A stretch of DNA of 12,560 nucleotides from Methanobacteriota archaeon (GTDB lineage Archaea; Thermoplasmatota; Thermoplasmata; RBG-16-68-12; EA-27), in the NCBI GenBank assembly GCA_016207545.1, contig JACQPO010000034.1, positions 1 to 12,560 of the forward strand, in the 5' to 3' direction. The first letter of the stretch is position 1. Every line of letters starts with the position of its first letter. The notes beneath the pieces are model-generated. The model worked only from the letters and a program-made list of their open reading frames with translations. It was not told the DNA's origin and did no database searches. Shown piece after piece: positions 1 to 5,642 of this stretch. A program made the translations under genes and the position numbers.

Positions 1-108
1 GAGTGGAAGCGGCGGAAGGGGGGCGTCCTCGTGTGCCCGTCCTGTGCCGCGGAGATGGATGCCTTTCGGCTCGATTGTTGCGGGCTTCCGATCGGGTCCG
101 ATGATTGA
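1..108 (+). CDS. Mini zinc-ribbon protein, C-terminal part (5' end outside window)
   Basis: An open frame enters from the left edge (codon 1 at position 1) and stops at TGA 106-108, leaving 35 residues. They contain a CPSC knuckle followed ten residues later by a vicinal CC pair, then a short acidic tail. This matches the C-terminal half of two complete ~50-residue proteins in the window (2876-3028 and 6264-6413), whose pattern is CxxC, 16-17 residues, CxxC, 9-10 residues, CC. With the 2876 protein it also shares the run C-A-A after the knuckle and D-C-C. No credible start lies between the edge and the first Cys, so the start is presumably outside. The PAC2 gene begins 18 bp downstream, the same gene order as at 2876-3898. 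Function is unknown; Zn(II) or soft-metal binding is inferred from the Cys pattern alone. Confidence 0.7.
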   Translation, partial: EWKRRKGGVLVCPSCAAEMDAFRLDCCGLPIGSDD

Positions 109-126
109 GGGCGCCGGAGGGAGTCG

Positions 127-963
127 ATGTCGGAGTCCGTAACGCCTGCGCGGCCGGCCCGCGAACGCCGCGGTCGCGAAAAGGCGCATCCCTTCACAGG
201 TGAATCGTTCGCGGTCGTCACGTGGGAACCGCTTGACTTGAAACAGGCTCTCGTCGTCATCGGGTTCCCCAGCGTCGGACTCGTCGGGACGATCGCCACC
301 GCCCATCTCGCAACCTCCCTGAAGCTTCGCGAGGTCGGTGCCGTCGTGTCGCCGAGCTTGCCGCCCACCGCCGTCGTCCACGAGGGCGTGAGCCGGTCCC
401 CGATCCGGATCTACCTCGGGAACCTGGTGTGCGGGCCCGAGGGCGACTGCCAGCAGCTGTGCGTGGTGCACTCGGACGTCGCCCCCAAGCCGAGCTCGGT
501 GACGTCGCTCGCATTTGCCCTCGTCGCGTGGGCGAAGGAGCAAGGCGCGCGCGGTCTCGTGTGCCTTGAGGGCCTCAACGCCGAGGGGGCGCCCGCGGAG
601 GACATCCCGATCTTCGGGGTCGCCGGGGACGAGGACGGGCGCGAGCTCCTCGGGAAGCTGGGGGTCCAGCCCCTCCAGGATGGACTCCTGACCGGCGTCG
701 GGGGGGTCGCCCTGTACGCGGCGCGCGCCCTCGGCCTCCGTGCCCTGTGCTTCGTCGCGGAGTCGCGAGCCGACTTGCCCGACGCACGGGGCGCCGCGCG
801 TCTCCTCGAGCGGCTTCAGCCCGTCGTGCCCCTCGTGTTGATCGACGAGCGGCCCCTGTATGAGGCGGCGCGCACGTTCGAGGCGGAATTCCGGAAGCAG
901 GCGGAGAAGTCGAAACGGTCAAACGCCGACCTGGCGCGACACGCGGACTTGATGTACGGCTAA
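127..963 (+). CDS. PAC2-family protein (proteasome assembly chaperone type), paralogue 1
   Basis: This 278-residue protein starts at ATG 127 behind a GGAGGGA ribosome-binding site. The PAC2 core runs from about residue 28, with the family-like segment GFPSVGLVG at 46-54, PPTAVV at 79-84 and LTGVGGVALY further on. It continues to about residue 240 and is followed by a charged helix. The known archaeal relatives PbaA/PbaB and eukaryotic PAC1/PAC2 assist 20S proteasome assembly. The protein ends Leu-Met-Tyr-Gly, so its last three residues fit the hydrophobic-Tyr-X (HbYX) docking motif found in PAN, Cdc48 and PbaB. A Cys triad C102-x5-C108-x3-C112 sits in a loop and is conserved in paralogue 2 (3044-3898); by eye the two are well over half identical. 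The N-terminal ~27 residues are basic and probably disordered. Family assignment is firm; a proteasome-linked role in metal or thiol stress is inference. Confidence 0.88.
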   Translation: MSESVTPARPARERRGREKAHPFTGESFAVVTWEPLDLKQALVVIGFPSVGLVGTIATAHLATSLKLREVGAVVSPSLPPTAVVHEGVSRSPIRIYLGNLVCGPEGDCQQLCVVHSDVAPKPSSVTSLAFALVAWAKEQGARGLVCLEGLNAEGAPAEDIPIFGVAGDEDGRELLGKLGVQPLQDGLLTGVGGVALYAARALGLRALCFVAESRADLPDARGAARLLERLQPVVPLVLIDERPLYEAARTFEAEFRKQAEKSKRSNADLARHADLMYG

Positions 964-1060
964 TCGCGGCGGCTTTGTCGTGCAGGCCCGCATTCCTTCG
1001 ACCGTGGCCCGCTGGCATCGAGGCGTTCGCGGACCCATGCTGTATTCCACGACCAAAGGG

Positions 1061-1074
1061 AAATCTAATTATAG
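1061..1074 (+). promoter_or_regulatory. BRE/TATA element of the ArsR-family regulator gene
   Basis: The A/T-rich stretch aaatctaattatag stands out in GC-rich surroundings, after a purine-rich BRE-like ggg. An archaeal start site about 25-27 bp downstream would fall near 1095, inside the operator at 1088-1103, giving a short leader before the ATG at 1118. The string AAATCTA also occurs in the promoter at 2840-2846. Confidence 0.6.
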
Positions 1075-1087
1075 TGGCAGGTCATGT

Positions 1088-1103
1088 ATGAACTCACGTT
1101 CAT
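1088..1103. promoter_or_regulatory. Operator O1, ATGAA-N6-TTCAT inverted repeat
   Basis: ATGAACTCACGTTCAT is a perfect 5+5 inverted repeat around a 6-bp spacer. ArsR/SmtB-family repressors typically bind TGAA-N6-TTCA type 12-2-12 imperfect palindromes. The site covers the predicted transcription start of the regulator gene at 1118, so autorepression is likely. The same half-sites and spacing recur at 2789-2804 and 2850-2865. Confidence 0.75.
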
Positions 1104-1117
1104 TCGAGGCCCCGACC

Positions 1118-1447
1118 ATGTTGGACCGCGACTTCACCCGTGCGAAAGTGGCGTTGCTGAACGCGCTAGCAGACGAGACGCGGCTTCAGATCCTGGATTA
1201 CCTCCAGCGAAGGCGTGAAGCGACCGTGTCCGAGATCCTGAAGCACGTCGGCCGCGAGCAGAGCGCGATCTCGCATCACCTCGCGTGCCTTCGCTCGTGC
1301 GGGCTCGTCTCCACACGTCGCCGCGGGAGGAACATCCAGTACTCCCTGAACGGCAAGGACCGCGTGGGAAAGATCCTCGACTTGGCGGACCGCCACGTAA
1401 GCGAAGTCCTGGAGGGCATTCTCGCCTGCCGTGAAGTCGGGGAGTAA
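1118..1447 (+). CDS. ArsR/SmtB-family metal-sensing repressor, CmtR-like
   Basis: This 109-residue winged-helix protein is of normal ArsR length. The start is ATG 1118, because GAGG at 1106-1109 lies 8 bp upstream and longer versions would begin within or upstream of the operator. ALADETRLQILDYL (16-29) is the usual N-terminal helix signature, and SAISHHLACLRSCGLV (49-64) is the recognition helix. Cys57 and Cys61 lie in that helix and Cys104 near the C-terminus. This is the arrangement of the mycobacterial Cd(II)/Pb(II) sensor CmtR (Cys57, Cys61, Cys102). The classical alpha3 ELCVCD metal site is absent (EATVSEI at 34-40). It probably represses itself and the divergent units at 2790 and 2876 through the three identical operator types. 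It is coupled to the membrane gene 3 bp downstream. The family is certain; the inducer (Cd, Pb, Hg or another thiophilic ion) is inferred. Confidence 0.9.
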   Translation: MLDRDFTRAKVALLNALADETRLQILDYLQRRREATVSEILKHVGREQSAISHHLACLRSCGLVSTRRRGRNIQYSLNGKDRVGKILDLADRHVSEVLEGILACREVGE

Positions 1448-1450
1448 GAA

Positions 1451-1672
1451 GTGGCACGGGCGGGGTCGGCCTCGTGGGGGCCTTTCGCGTTCCTCGCGGG
1501 GGCACTCGCGGTCTGTTGCGGCGGTCTCCCCCTCGTGGCCTTGGCGCTCGTCGCTGGCGGCGGTGCGGCTGCCCTGCTGGCGGGCCTGCTGTGGATTGGA
1601 ATCGGCGGCGCGGTGATGGCGGCCGGATTCGGCTTCTACTACGTGACGCGCCGTACCGGTCATCGGCGGTAG
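1451..1672 (+). CDS. Small two-helix membrane protein with vicinal cysteines, MerF/MerT-like
   Basis: This 73-residue protein has two hydrophobic segments at about 11-35 and 38-64 and a basic tail (RRTGHRR). It starts at GTG 1451, three bases after the regulator's stop codon, with GGGGAG at 1440-1444 as ribosome-binding site. Cys22-Cys23 followed by GGLPL lies in the first helix. This resembles the CC-x(n)-PL pattern in helix 1 of the mercury uptake proteins MerF and MerT. The second, cytoplasmic CC pair of MerF is missing. Co-transcription with a Cys-type ArsR sensor supports a role in moving or sensing a thiophilic metal. Detectable homology to the Mer family is not proven; very short hydrophobic proteins can resemble each other by chance. 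Confidence 0.7.
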   Translation: MARAGSASWGPFAFLAGALAVCCGGLPLVALALVAGGGAAALLAGLLWIGIGGAVMAAGFGFYYVTRRTGHRR

Positions 1673-1689
1673 CGGCGTTGCGCAGTCCT

Positions 1690-2790
1690 TTAGAGGAGGC
1701 CCAGCCCCCGGAGCCATCCTCCCAGGCCGAGCCCCGCCACCAAGCTTGCCTCGGAGGCGCTTGGACCAACGTAGGCCAGCGCGAAGTATCCGATCGGCAC
1801 CGCCATCGCCAGGTGTGCCAACAGCGGTACGACGGGGAACGTCTTGGGAAAGCGGATCATGGGCATCATGACCGGCATCGCGATCATCATCACAAGCCAG
1901 ACGAAGATCCCCCATCCAAAGGCCAGCGTCCAGGAACCGCGACCGAATAACATTGTGTAGGCGATGCCGTAGCTCGCTCCGTTCACGAAGTGGTATAGGT
2001 ATCCCACAAGCAGGACAGTTGCCATTTTCGCCCCCTTCTCTCTGAGGGTGGGTCGGAAGACGGCGTCGGCGACCTCGTTGAAAGCCCGCATCGGGATAGG
2101 ACGCGGTCCCCTCAGGCGTTCCGTCTTGATCGCCAACGCCTCGCGGAGGGAAACGGAATCGGTCCGCGGATTCGTAGGCATGAGTTCGTCTATCGTGCGC
2201 ATGAGGGCGGCCCTCGAGGCGTCGGGCAACTCGGCGAGGATTCCGACCTGCTCGGACTGAATCTCGAGGCGCGTGTCGGCGGGCAGTGCCGCCAATCCTT
2301 TCATCATGCCGCGCATCATGACCCGTCGCCGGATAGGGGAAAGTTGGGCCAGAAACGCCATGCGCTCCCGCAGCAGTGCCGTCCTCCGCTCCCTCGGTTC
2401 GGCTGCGAGACGTTGGACCATCTTCGCCATGATGTTTGCCTGAAAGGCGGAGGCCATGCCGAGGATTATGAGGCCGAACATTCGCGGCATGTCCATGGGG
2501 AACATGCGCATCTTGACCCCCGTGAGCCGAACGGCGTCGAGGGCGATCGTGGCGAACACCCCTCCCACGGCGCCCCAGACGACGAGGTCGGCGATCGGAT
2601 CCCGGAGCCAGACGGCGTACGCAAGTAGCGCGCCGAAGGCCGCAAGGGCCGCCAGTCCTTGTGTCCTCACGAATCGAGGGGCGGGATATCCCTTGATGCG
2701 ATCGAGCATGAGGAGCGCAGTCGGTGCTCCGAGGAGGAAGAAGAGAGGTATCCACAGATGCCACGTCGTCGTCGGGGCGCCTCCTCGCAT
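1690..2790 (-). CDS. Seven-helix membrane protein with four 19-residue repeats (protein A)
   Basis: This 366-residue protein starts at ATG 2790-2788. There is no ribosome-binding site, but a TATA-like element lies about 25 bp upstream, which suits a leaderless transcript. Hydrophobic segments lie at about 12-29, 45-62, 69-87 and 104-119. A soluble insert with four tandem 19-residue repeats follows (130-205), then three more helices at about 255-283, 289-312 and 318-342. Methionine is conspicuous: five in residues 94-104, Met158/159/162/163, and six in 301-311. The last three helices contain a His-x3-Gly segment (H267) and a second His (H326), loosely recalling small archaeal DUF6789-like membrane proteins; that recollection is unverified. 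The gene ends 17 bp from the convergent membrane gene. The operator at 2789-2804 overlaps its start codon. Function is unknown; a metal-related role is inferred from regulation and Met content. Confidence 0.85.
   Translation of the reverse strand: MRGGAPTTTWHLWIPLFFLLGAPTALLMLDRIKGYPAPRFVRTQGLAALAAFGALLAYAVWLRDPIADLVVWGAVGGVFATIALDAVRLTGVKMRMFPMDMPRMFGLIILGMASAFQANIMAKMVQRLAAEPRERRTALLRERMAFLAQLSPIRRRVMMRGMMKGLAALPADTRLEIQSEQVGILAELPDASRAALMRTIDELMPTNPRTDSVSLREALAIKTERLRGPRPIPMRAFNEVADAVFRPTLREKGAKMATVLLVGYLYHFVNGASYGIAYTMLFGRGSWTLAFGWGIFVWLVMMIAMPVMMPMIRFPKTFPVVPLLAHLAMAVPIGYFALAYVGPSASEASLVAGLGLGGWLRGLGLL
2176..2403 (-). repeat. Region encoding four tandem 19-residue repeats in protein A
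   Basis: Residues 130-148, 149-167, 168-186 and 187-205 align without gaps; examples are QLSPIRRRVMMRGMMKGLA and ELPDASRAALMRTIDELMP. Common positions are Leu2 (Glu in the first unit), Pro3 or Pro4, a basic residue at 7, and hydrophobic or Met residues at 10-11 and near 14-18. The same repeat is found in the proteins at 3909-5633 and 5643-6257. Confidence 0.8.
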
Positions 2791-2804
2791 GAATGATGGT
2801 TCAT
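2789..2804. promoter_or_regulatory. Operator O3, ATGAA-N6-TTCAT inverted repeat
   Basis: ATGAATGATGGTTCAT has the same half-sites and 6-bp spacing as O1 and O2. It overlaps the start codon of the minus-strand membrane gene (2790), so repressor bound here would cover the initiation region of a leaderless transcript. Its centre is 61 bp from that of O2. Confidence 0.75.
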
Positions 2805-2810
2805 TTATCT

Positions 2811-2819
2811 ACTAAAAGC
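2811..2819 (-). promoter_or_regulatory. TATA-like element for the minus-strand membrane gene
   Basis: On the minus strand the sequence reads CTTTTAGTA, centred about 25 bp upstream of the ATG at 2790. This spacing predicts initiation at or next to the start codon. Confidence 0.45.
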
Positions 2820-2839
2820 TTGCCCAACGAACGAGCGGC

Positions 2840-2851
2840 AAATCTATATAT
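2840..2851 (+). promoter_or_regulatory. BRE/TATA element of the six-gene operon
   Basis: The string aaatctatatat follows a ggc and is the most A/T-rich stretch in the intergenic space. Its core is about 27 bp upstream of the ATG at 2876, so the first operon gene is probably leaderless; no ribosome-binding site precedes it. The end of the TATA box overlaps operator O2. Confidence 0.65.
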
Positions 2852-2865
2852 GAATGCATGTTCAT
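2850..2865. promoter_or_regulatory. Operator O2, ATGAA-N6-TTCAT inverted repeat
   Basis: ATGAATGCATGTTCAT is a perfect 5-bp inverted repeat, and the inner TGCATG is nearly palindromic as well. It lies between the TATA box and the predicted start site of the operon beginning at 2876. Binding there should block TBP/TFB or polymerase loading. It is the best symmetric of the three operators. Confidence 0.8.
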
Positions 2866-2875
2866 CTACCTCCCA

Positions 2876-3028
2876 ATGAACCAAGGACAGGTATGCGATG
2901 TATGCGGGACGCCGCTAGAAGGCAAACAGACCACGCGCGCGCGAGGGCTCCTGATGTGCGAGCCCTGCGCAGCCGACGCGGTCGCCGTCGACGACTGTTG
3001 TTCTCCGGCACGCGTCGCTGGCCGCTGA
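2876..3028 (+). CDS. Mini zinc-ribbon protein, first gene of the operon
   Basis: This 50-residue protein starts at ATG 2876 and stops at TGA 3026. Cysteines are at 7, 10, 28, 31, 41 and 42. The pattern is CxxC, 17 residues, CxxC, 9 residues, CC. Two CxxC knuckles are enough for a treble-clef or zinc-ribbon fold; the CC pair is additional and conserved in the two relatives in this window (1-108 and 6264-6413). The gene is first behind the TATA/operator region and is followed after 15 bp by a PAC2 gene, the same order as at 1-963. It could be a metal-buffering or metal-relay protein, or an adaptor for the PAC2 partner. No named family was recognised. Confidence 0.82.
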   Translation: MNQGQVCDVCGTPLEGKQTTRARGLLMCEPCAADAVAVDDCCSPARVAGR

Positions 3029-3043
3029 GCTTGGGGTGGGCCC

Positions 3044-3898
3044 TTGGCTGTCGTATCGTCCATCCCGGCGCCCCAGACTGCCCGTGAGACCTCGGAGACG
3101 CGTTCCAACGAACAGGTCGATTCCCCCGCGCCATCCGGACTCTTCGCAATCGTGACGTGGGAAGCGGTCGACTTGAGTCAAGCCCTCGTCGTCCTCGGGT
3201 TCCCCAGCGTCGGCCTCGTCGGGAGCATCGCCTCGGCTCACCTCGTGGCCTCCCTTCGGCTTCGAGAGGTCGGGGCGCTCATCTCCCCGGAGTTCCCGCC
3301 GACCGCGGTCGTCCGCGAGGGCATCAGCACCTCGCCCGTGCGCGTGTACCTCGGCGATGTCGTCTGCGGCGTCGATGGGGGTTGCCAGCAGCTGTGCGTG
3401 ATCCATTCCGACGTCGCCCCCAAGTCCCGATTCGTGGTCCCGTTGGCCGACGCCATCGTTTCATGGGCGAGGGCGCGCGGAGCGCGTGGGCTCGTCGGTC
3501 TGGAGGGGGTGACGAAAGAGGACGCGCGCGAGGAGGAGGTCGGGGTCCTCGGCATCGCCAGCGATCCCGAGGGACGGCGGCTCCTCGACGGATTGCACAT
3601 TCCGCCCCTGGAGGACGGGGTCCTCACGGGCATCGGGGGCGTCGCCCTTTACGCCGCTCGGGTCCATGGCGTGCCCGCCCTCTGCCTTCTCGCCGAATCG
3701 CGCGAGGACTTTCCCGACGCTCGCGGCGCGGCACGCCTGCTCGAGACCCTGCAGCCCCTCGTGCCTCTCGTCCCCATCGACGAGCGTCCGCTGTACGAGC
3801 AGGCCGAATTGCTGGAAGCGGAATTCCGCAGGCAACTCGAACGCTCTCAGCGCGCGGTGAGCGATCTGTCCCAACGGGCGAACGTGATGTACGGTTGA
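3044..3898 (+). CDS. PAC2-family protein (proteasome assembly chaperone type), paralogue 2
   Basis: This 284-residue protein starts at TTG 3044 behind a G-rich site at 3033-3040. It has the same architecture as the protein at 127-963: a disordered N-terminus of about 32 residues, a PAC2 core with GFPSVGLVG at 52-60 and LTGIGGVALY, then a charged C-terminal helix. The last residues are Val-Met-Tyr-Gly, again an HbYX-type terminus. The Cys triad C108-x5-C114-x3-C118 is kept. The core is strongly conserved with paralogue 1, while the N-terminus and the stretch around residues 165-180 differ. Two coexpressed PAC2 proteins could pair, as PAC1-PAC2 do; either could also form homo-oligomers, as reported for PbaB. 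Control from operator O2 ties this copy to the ArsR-family regulator. Confidence 0.88.
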   Translation: MAVVSSIPAPQTARETSETRSNEQVDSPAPSGLFAIVTWEAVDLSQALVVLGFPSVGLVGSIASAHLVASLRLREVGALISPEFPPTAVVREGISTSPVRVYLGDVVCGVDGGCQQLCVIHSDVAPKSRFVVPLADAIVSWARARGARGLVGLEGVTKEDAREEEVGVLGIASDPEGRRLLDGLHIPPLEDGVLTGIGGVALYAARVHGVPALCLLAESREDFPDARGAARLLETLQPLVPLVPIDERPLYEQAELLEAEFRRQLERSQRAVSDLSQRANVMYG

Positions 3899-3908
3899 GG
3901 TGTCTTCC

Positions 3909-5633
3909 ATGGTTACCGGTGCGGCTGCGACCGATCGTGCGGGGCGGGGCGTTCCGTTCCCCCTCCGCGTGCTCCCGCTCTACGTCGTCGTCTACCTTGC
4001 GTTCTTCACGTGGTGGTGGCTCATGGTCCTCTTGTTCGGCAACGGGCGCCTCGCGGAGGGCCTGGGGGTCGCGTACAGCTTGCCCATCGCGGTTTCCATC
4101 GCTGCGGCGGCCGCTGCGCTGGGCCAGGGGAGTCGATGGGCGGGAGCGATCCATCTCTCTTTCCTTCCCGTCGTACTGGCGGTCTACGCCGCCCTCCTCG
4201 CCGTCTTCTCGGGCGACCCATTCCGGTGGATCATCCTGACCCCCCATGCGGATTTGCCCCCGTCGATGACCATCGCTTCCGGAGGCCCCCTCTCCGATGC
4301 CGGTGCGCTGGTGGGCATCGGCTTCGTCTCCGCGGTTATCGCCATCATGCTGTTCCCCATGGGCGGTCTCCCTCGCTACTTTCAGTATCGCCGACCGCTC
4401 TTCGTGGCAGGGGTGATTTTCATGCCCCTGTTCATCGCGCTGGCGGCGGCTCTCCGGGCTCCTTACTCTCTGTTCTTCGAGGCACCTGAGGACAATGTTG
4501 TGAAAGGCTACGTGTTTCTTGCCCTCATTGCTGGGTTCTGGGGATCCGCGGCGTGGCTGGCCTCCGCCCGAACCCAGGGCATCTACGCCCCTGGGCTCGC
4601 GATTCGGCCCCTGCTCCCCTTCCGTCCCGACTTCATCCTGCCCGGGGGCGTGCTGTTCGTGAAGGGCACAATCCTGACCGGCGTTGGCCTCATGCTCATG
4701 ATTCACAAAGGCCTGATGCTGCCGGCCTGGAATTGGTGGGGCTTCGCGCTTGCGTTTTGGGGCATCATCGCGCTCATCCCCGCTCGGGGTATGTACAAGA
4801 TGATCCGCGGAAGACGACGGCGCATGCTGGGGGAACCGGCTGCGTTCGGCTCCGGCGCGGGGATCGGCCGCGAGCTGATCCTGTTTCTGGGCCTCCTAGT
4901 CTTGCTGTACGGCTTCGTGAGCGCCTTCAAGGGGTTCGTGCCCTTCGCGGGAATCGGAACCGTCCCTCGCTACAACTCTGTTCCAGAGGCCCCCGGCCTC
5001 CTGGGGCTTGCGCTGCTCGCCGTGGCCTTCGTGCTGCTTGTCCCCGTCCGGGCATGGGTGAAGACGAGACTCGCCGAGGGCGCAGAGACGTGGCCCCAAC
5101 TTTTCGGGAAGCAGGCCCTCCTGTACCTGGGCGTGGTGACCATGATTCTCGGCTTCATCCAGACGTTCAACCTTCCGCAGGACGCGACGATGACGGAACA
5201 GCGCTACCTCGGCTTCTTCCCGTCCGCAAATCCCTTCGGATTCGTCCTCGGCGCCACCTTGCTGGGCCTCGGGGCGGTCCTGATCCTCGGCCTACGCCCC
5301 CTCGCGCTGCGGAACGAGCTCGCCGGGACGCTTCGGACCATGGTCGGCGTGGTCGCAGACGTGCCGGAGCCGTCCCGGACGGACTTCATGGCGCGCAGGG
5401 TCGCGGTCCTCTGCCGGATGCCCGAGGCACAGCGGGACTATCACGTTCGGTGCATGCTCGAGGGCCTGCGGGCGCTGCCGGAGGAGCGGGCGATCGCCCT
5501 GCGCCAGAAGATGATGGAGTTGCTTCTGCAGCGGCCGGAGGGGGAGCGGATGGCGCTCATGCGCTCCATGGACAAGGTCATGTTCGGTCCGGAACGAACG
5601 ATGGGCAGAACGAAGCGGCACGCGACAGGATAG
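3909..5633 (+). CDS. Twelve-helix membrane protein with C-terminal 19-residue repeats (protein B)
   Basis: This 574-residue protein starts at ATG 3909, six bases after a GAGGTG site; a GTG at 3900 would sit inside that site. About twelve hydrophobic segments lie near 20-44, 52-72, 80-100, 131-151, 163-182, 200-219, 248-268, 277-295, 322-340, 362-382, 403-421 and 441-463. The loop after helix 8 contains GRRRR (301-305), which by the positive-inside rule puts the N-terminus, that loop and the C-terminus in the cytoplasm. Residues 484-559 are four tandem 19-residue repeats of the kind seen in proteins A and C, followed by a basic tail. The size would suit a transporter or integral enzyme, but no transporter signature was recognised. 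The gene begins 10 bp after PAC2-2 and ends 9 bp before protein C. Confidence 0.85.
   Translation: MVTGAAATDRAGRGVPFPLRVLPLYVVVYLAFFTWWWLMVLLFGNGRLAEGLGVAYSLPIAVSIAAAAAALGQGSRWAGAIHLSFLPVVLAVYAALLAVFSGDPFRWIILTPHADLPPSMTIASGGPLSDAGALVGIGFVSAVIAIMLFPMGGLPRYFQYRRPLFVAGVIFMPLFIALAAALRAPYSLFFEAPEDNVVKGYVFLALIAGFWGSAAWLASARTQGIYAPGLAIRPLLPFRPDFILPGGVLFVKGTILTGVGLMLMIHKGLMLPAWNWWGFALAFWGIIALIPARGMYKMIRGRRRRMLGEPAAFGSGAGIGRELILFLGLLVLLYGFVSAFKGFVPFAGIGTVPRYNSVPEAPGLLGLALLAVAFVLLVPVRAWVKTRLAEGAETWPQLFGKQALLYLGVVTMILGFIQTFNLPQDATMTEQRYLGFFPSANPFGFVLGATLLGLGAVLILGLRPLALRNELAGTLRTMVGVVADVPEPSRTDFMARRVAVLCRMPEAQRDYHVRCMLEGLRALPEERAIALRQKMMELLLQRPEGERMALMRSMDKVMFGPERTMGRTKRHATG
5358..5585 (+). repeat. Region encoding four tandem 19-residue repeats in protein B
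   Basis: The units at residues 484-502, 503-521, 522-540 and 541-559 align without gaps; examples are DVPEPSRTDFMARRVAVLC and QRPEGERMALMRSMDKVMF. Pro3-Glu4 is present in all four copies. Confidence 0.82.
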
Positions 5634-5642
5634 GTGAGGACG

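Noticed and set aside
980..1117. A longer ArsR protein starting upstream (TTG 980 or ATG 1088)
   Set aside because: These starts lie upstream of, or within, the TATA box and operator; ATG 1118 has a suitable ribosome-binding site and gives the usual family length.
1166..2764. Very long minus-strand open frame overlapping both the ArsR gene and protein A
   Set aside because: Its translation is rich in Arg, Pro, Gly and His without domains, while two real genes (ArsR on the plus strand, protein A in another minus frame) explain the same DNA. Long shadows are expected at this GC content.
127..3898. The two PAC2 genes as a recent DNA-level tandem duplication
   Set aside because: The proteins are clearly paralogous, but N-termini, several internal stretches and codons have diverged, so the duplication is old; no long nucleotide repeat boundaries were seen.
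3157..4239. Long plus-strand open frame across PAC2-2 and the start of protein B
   Set aside because: It is Arg/Pro/Ser-rich and crosses the boundary of two well-supported genes; a +1-frame shadow.
3624..4706. Long minus-strand open frame opposite PAC2-2 and protein B
   Set aside because: The composition is dominated by Arg, Glu, Gly and His with no recognisable domain, and it lies antisense to conserved coding sequence.
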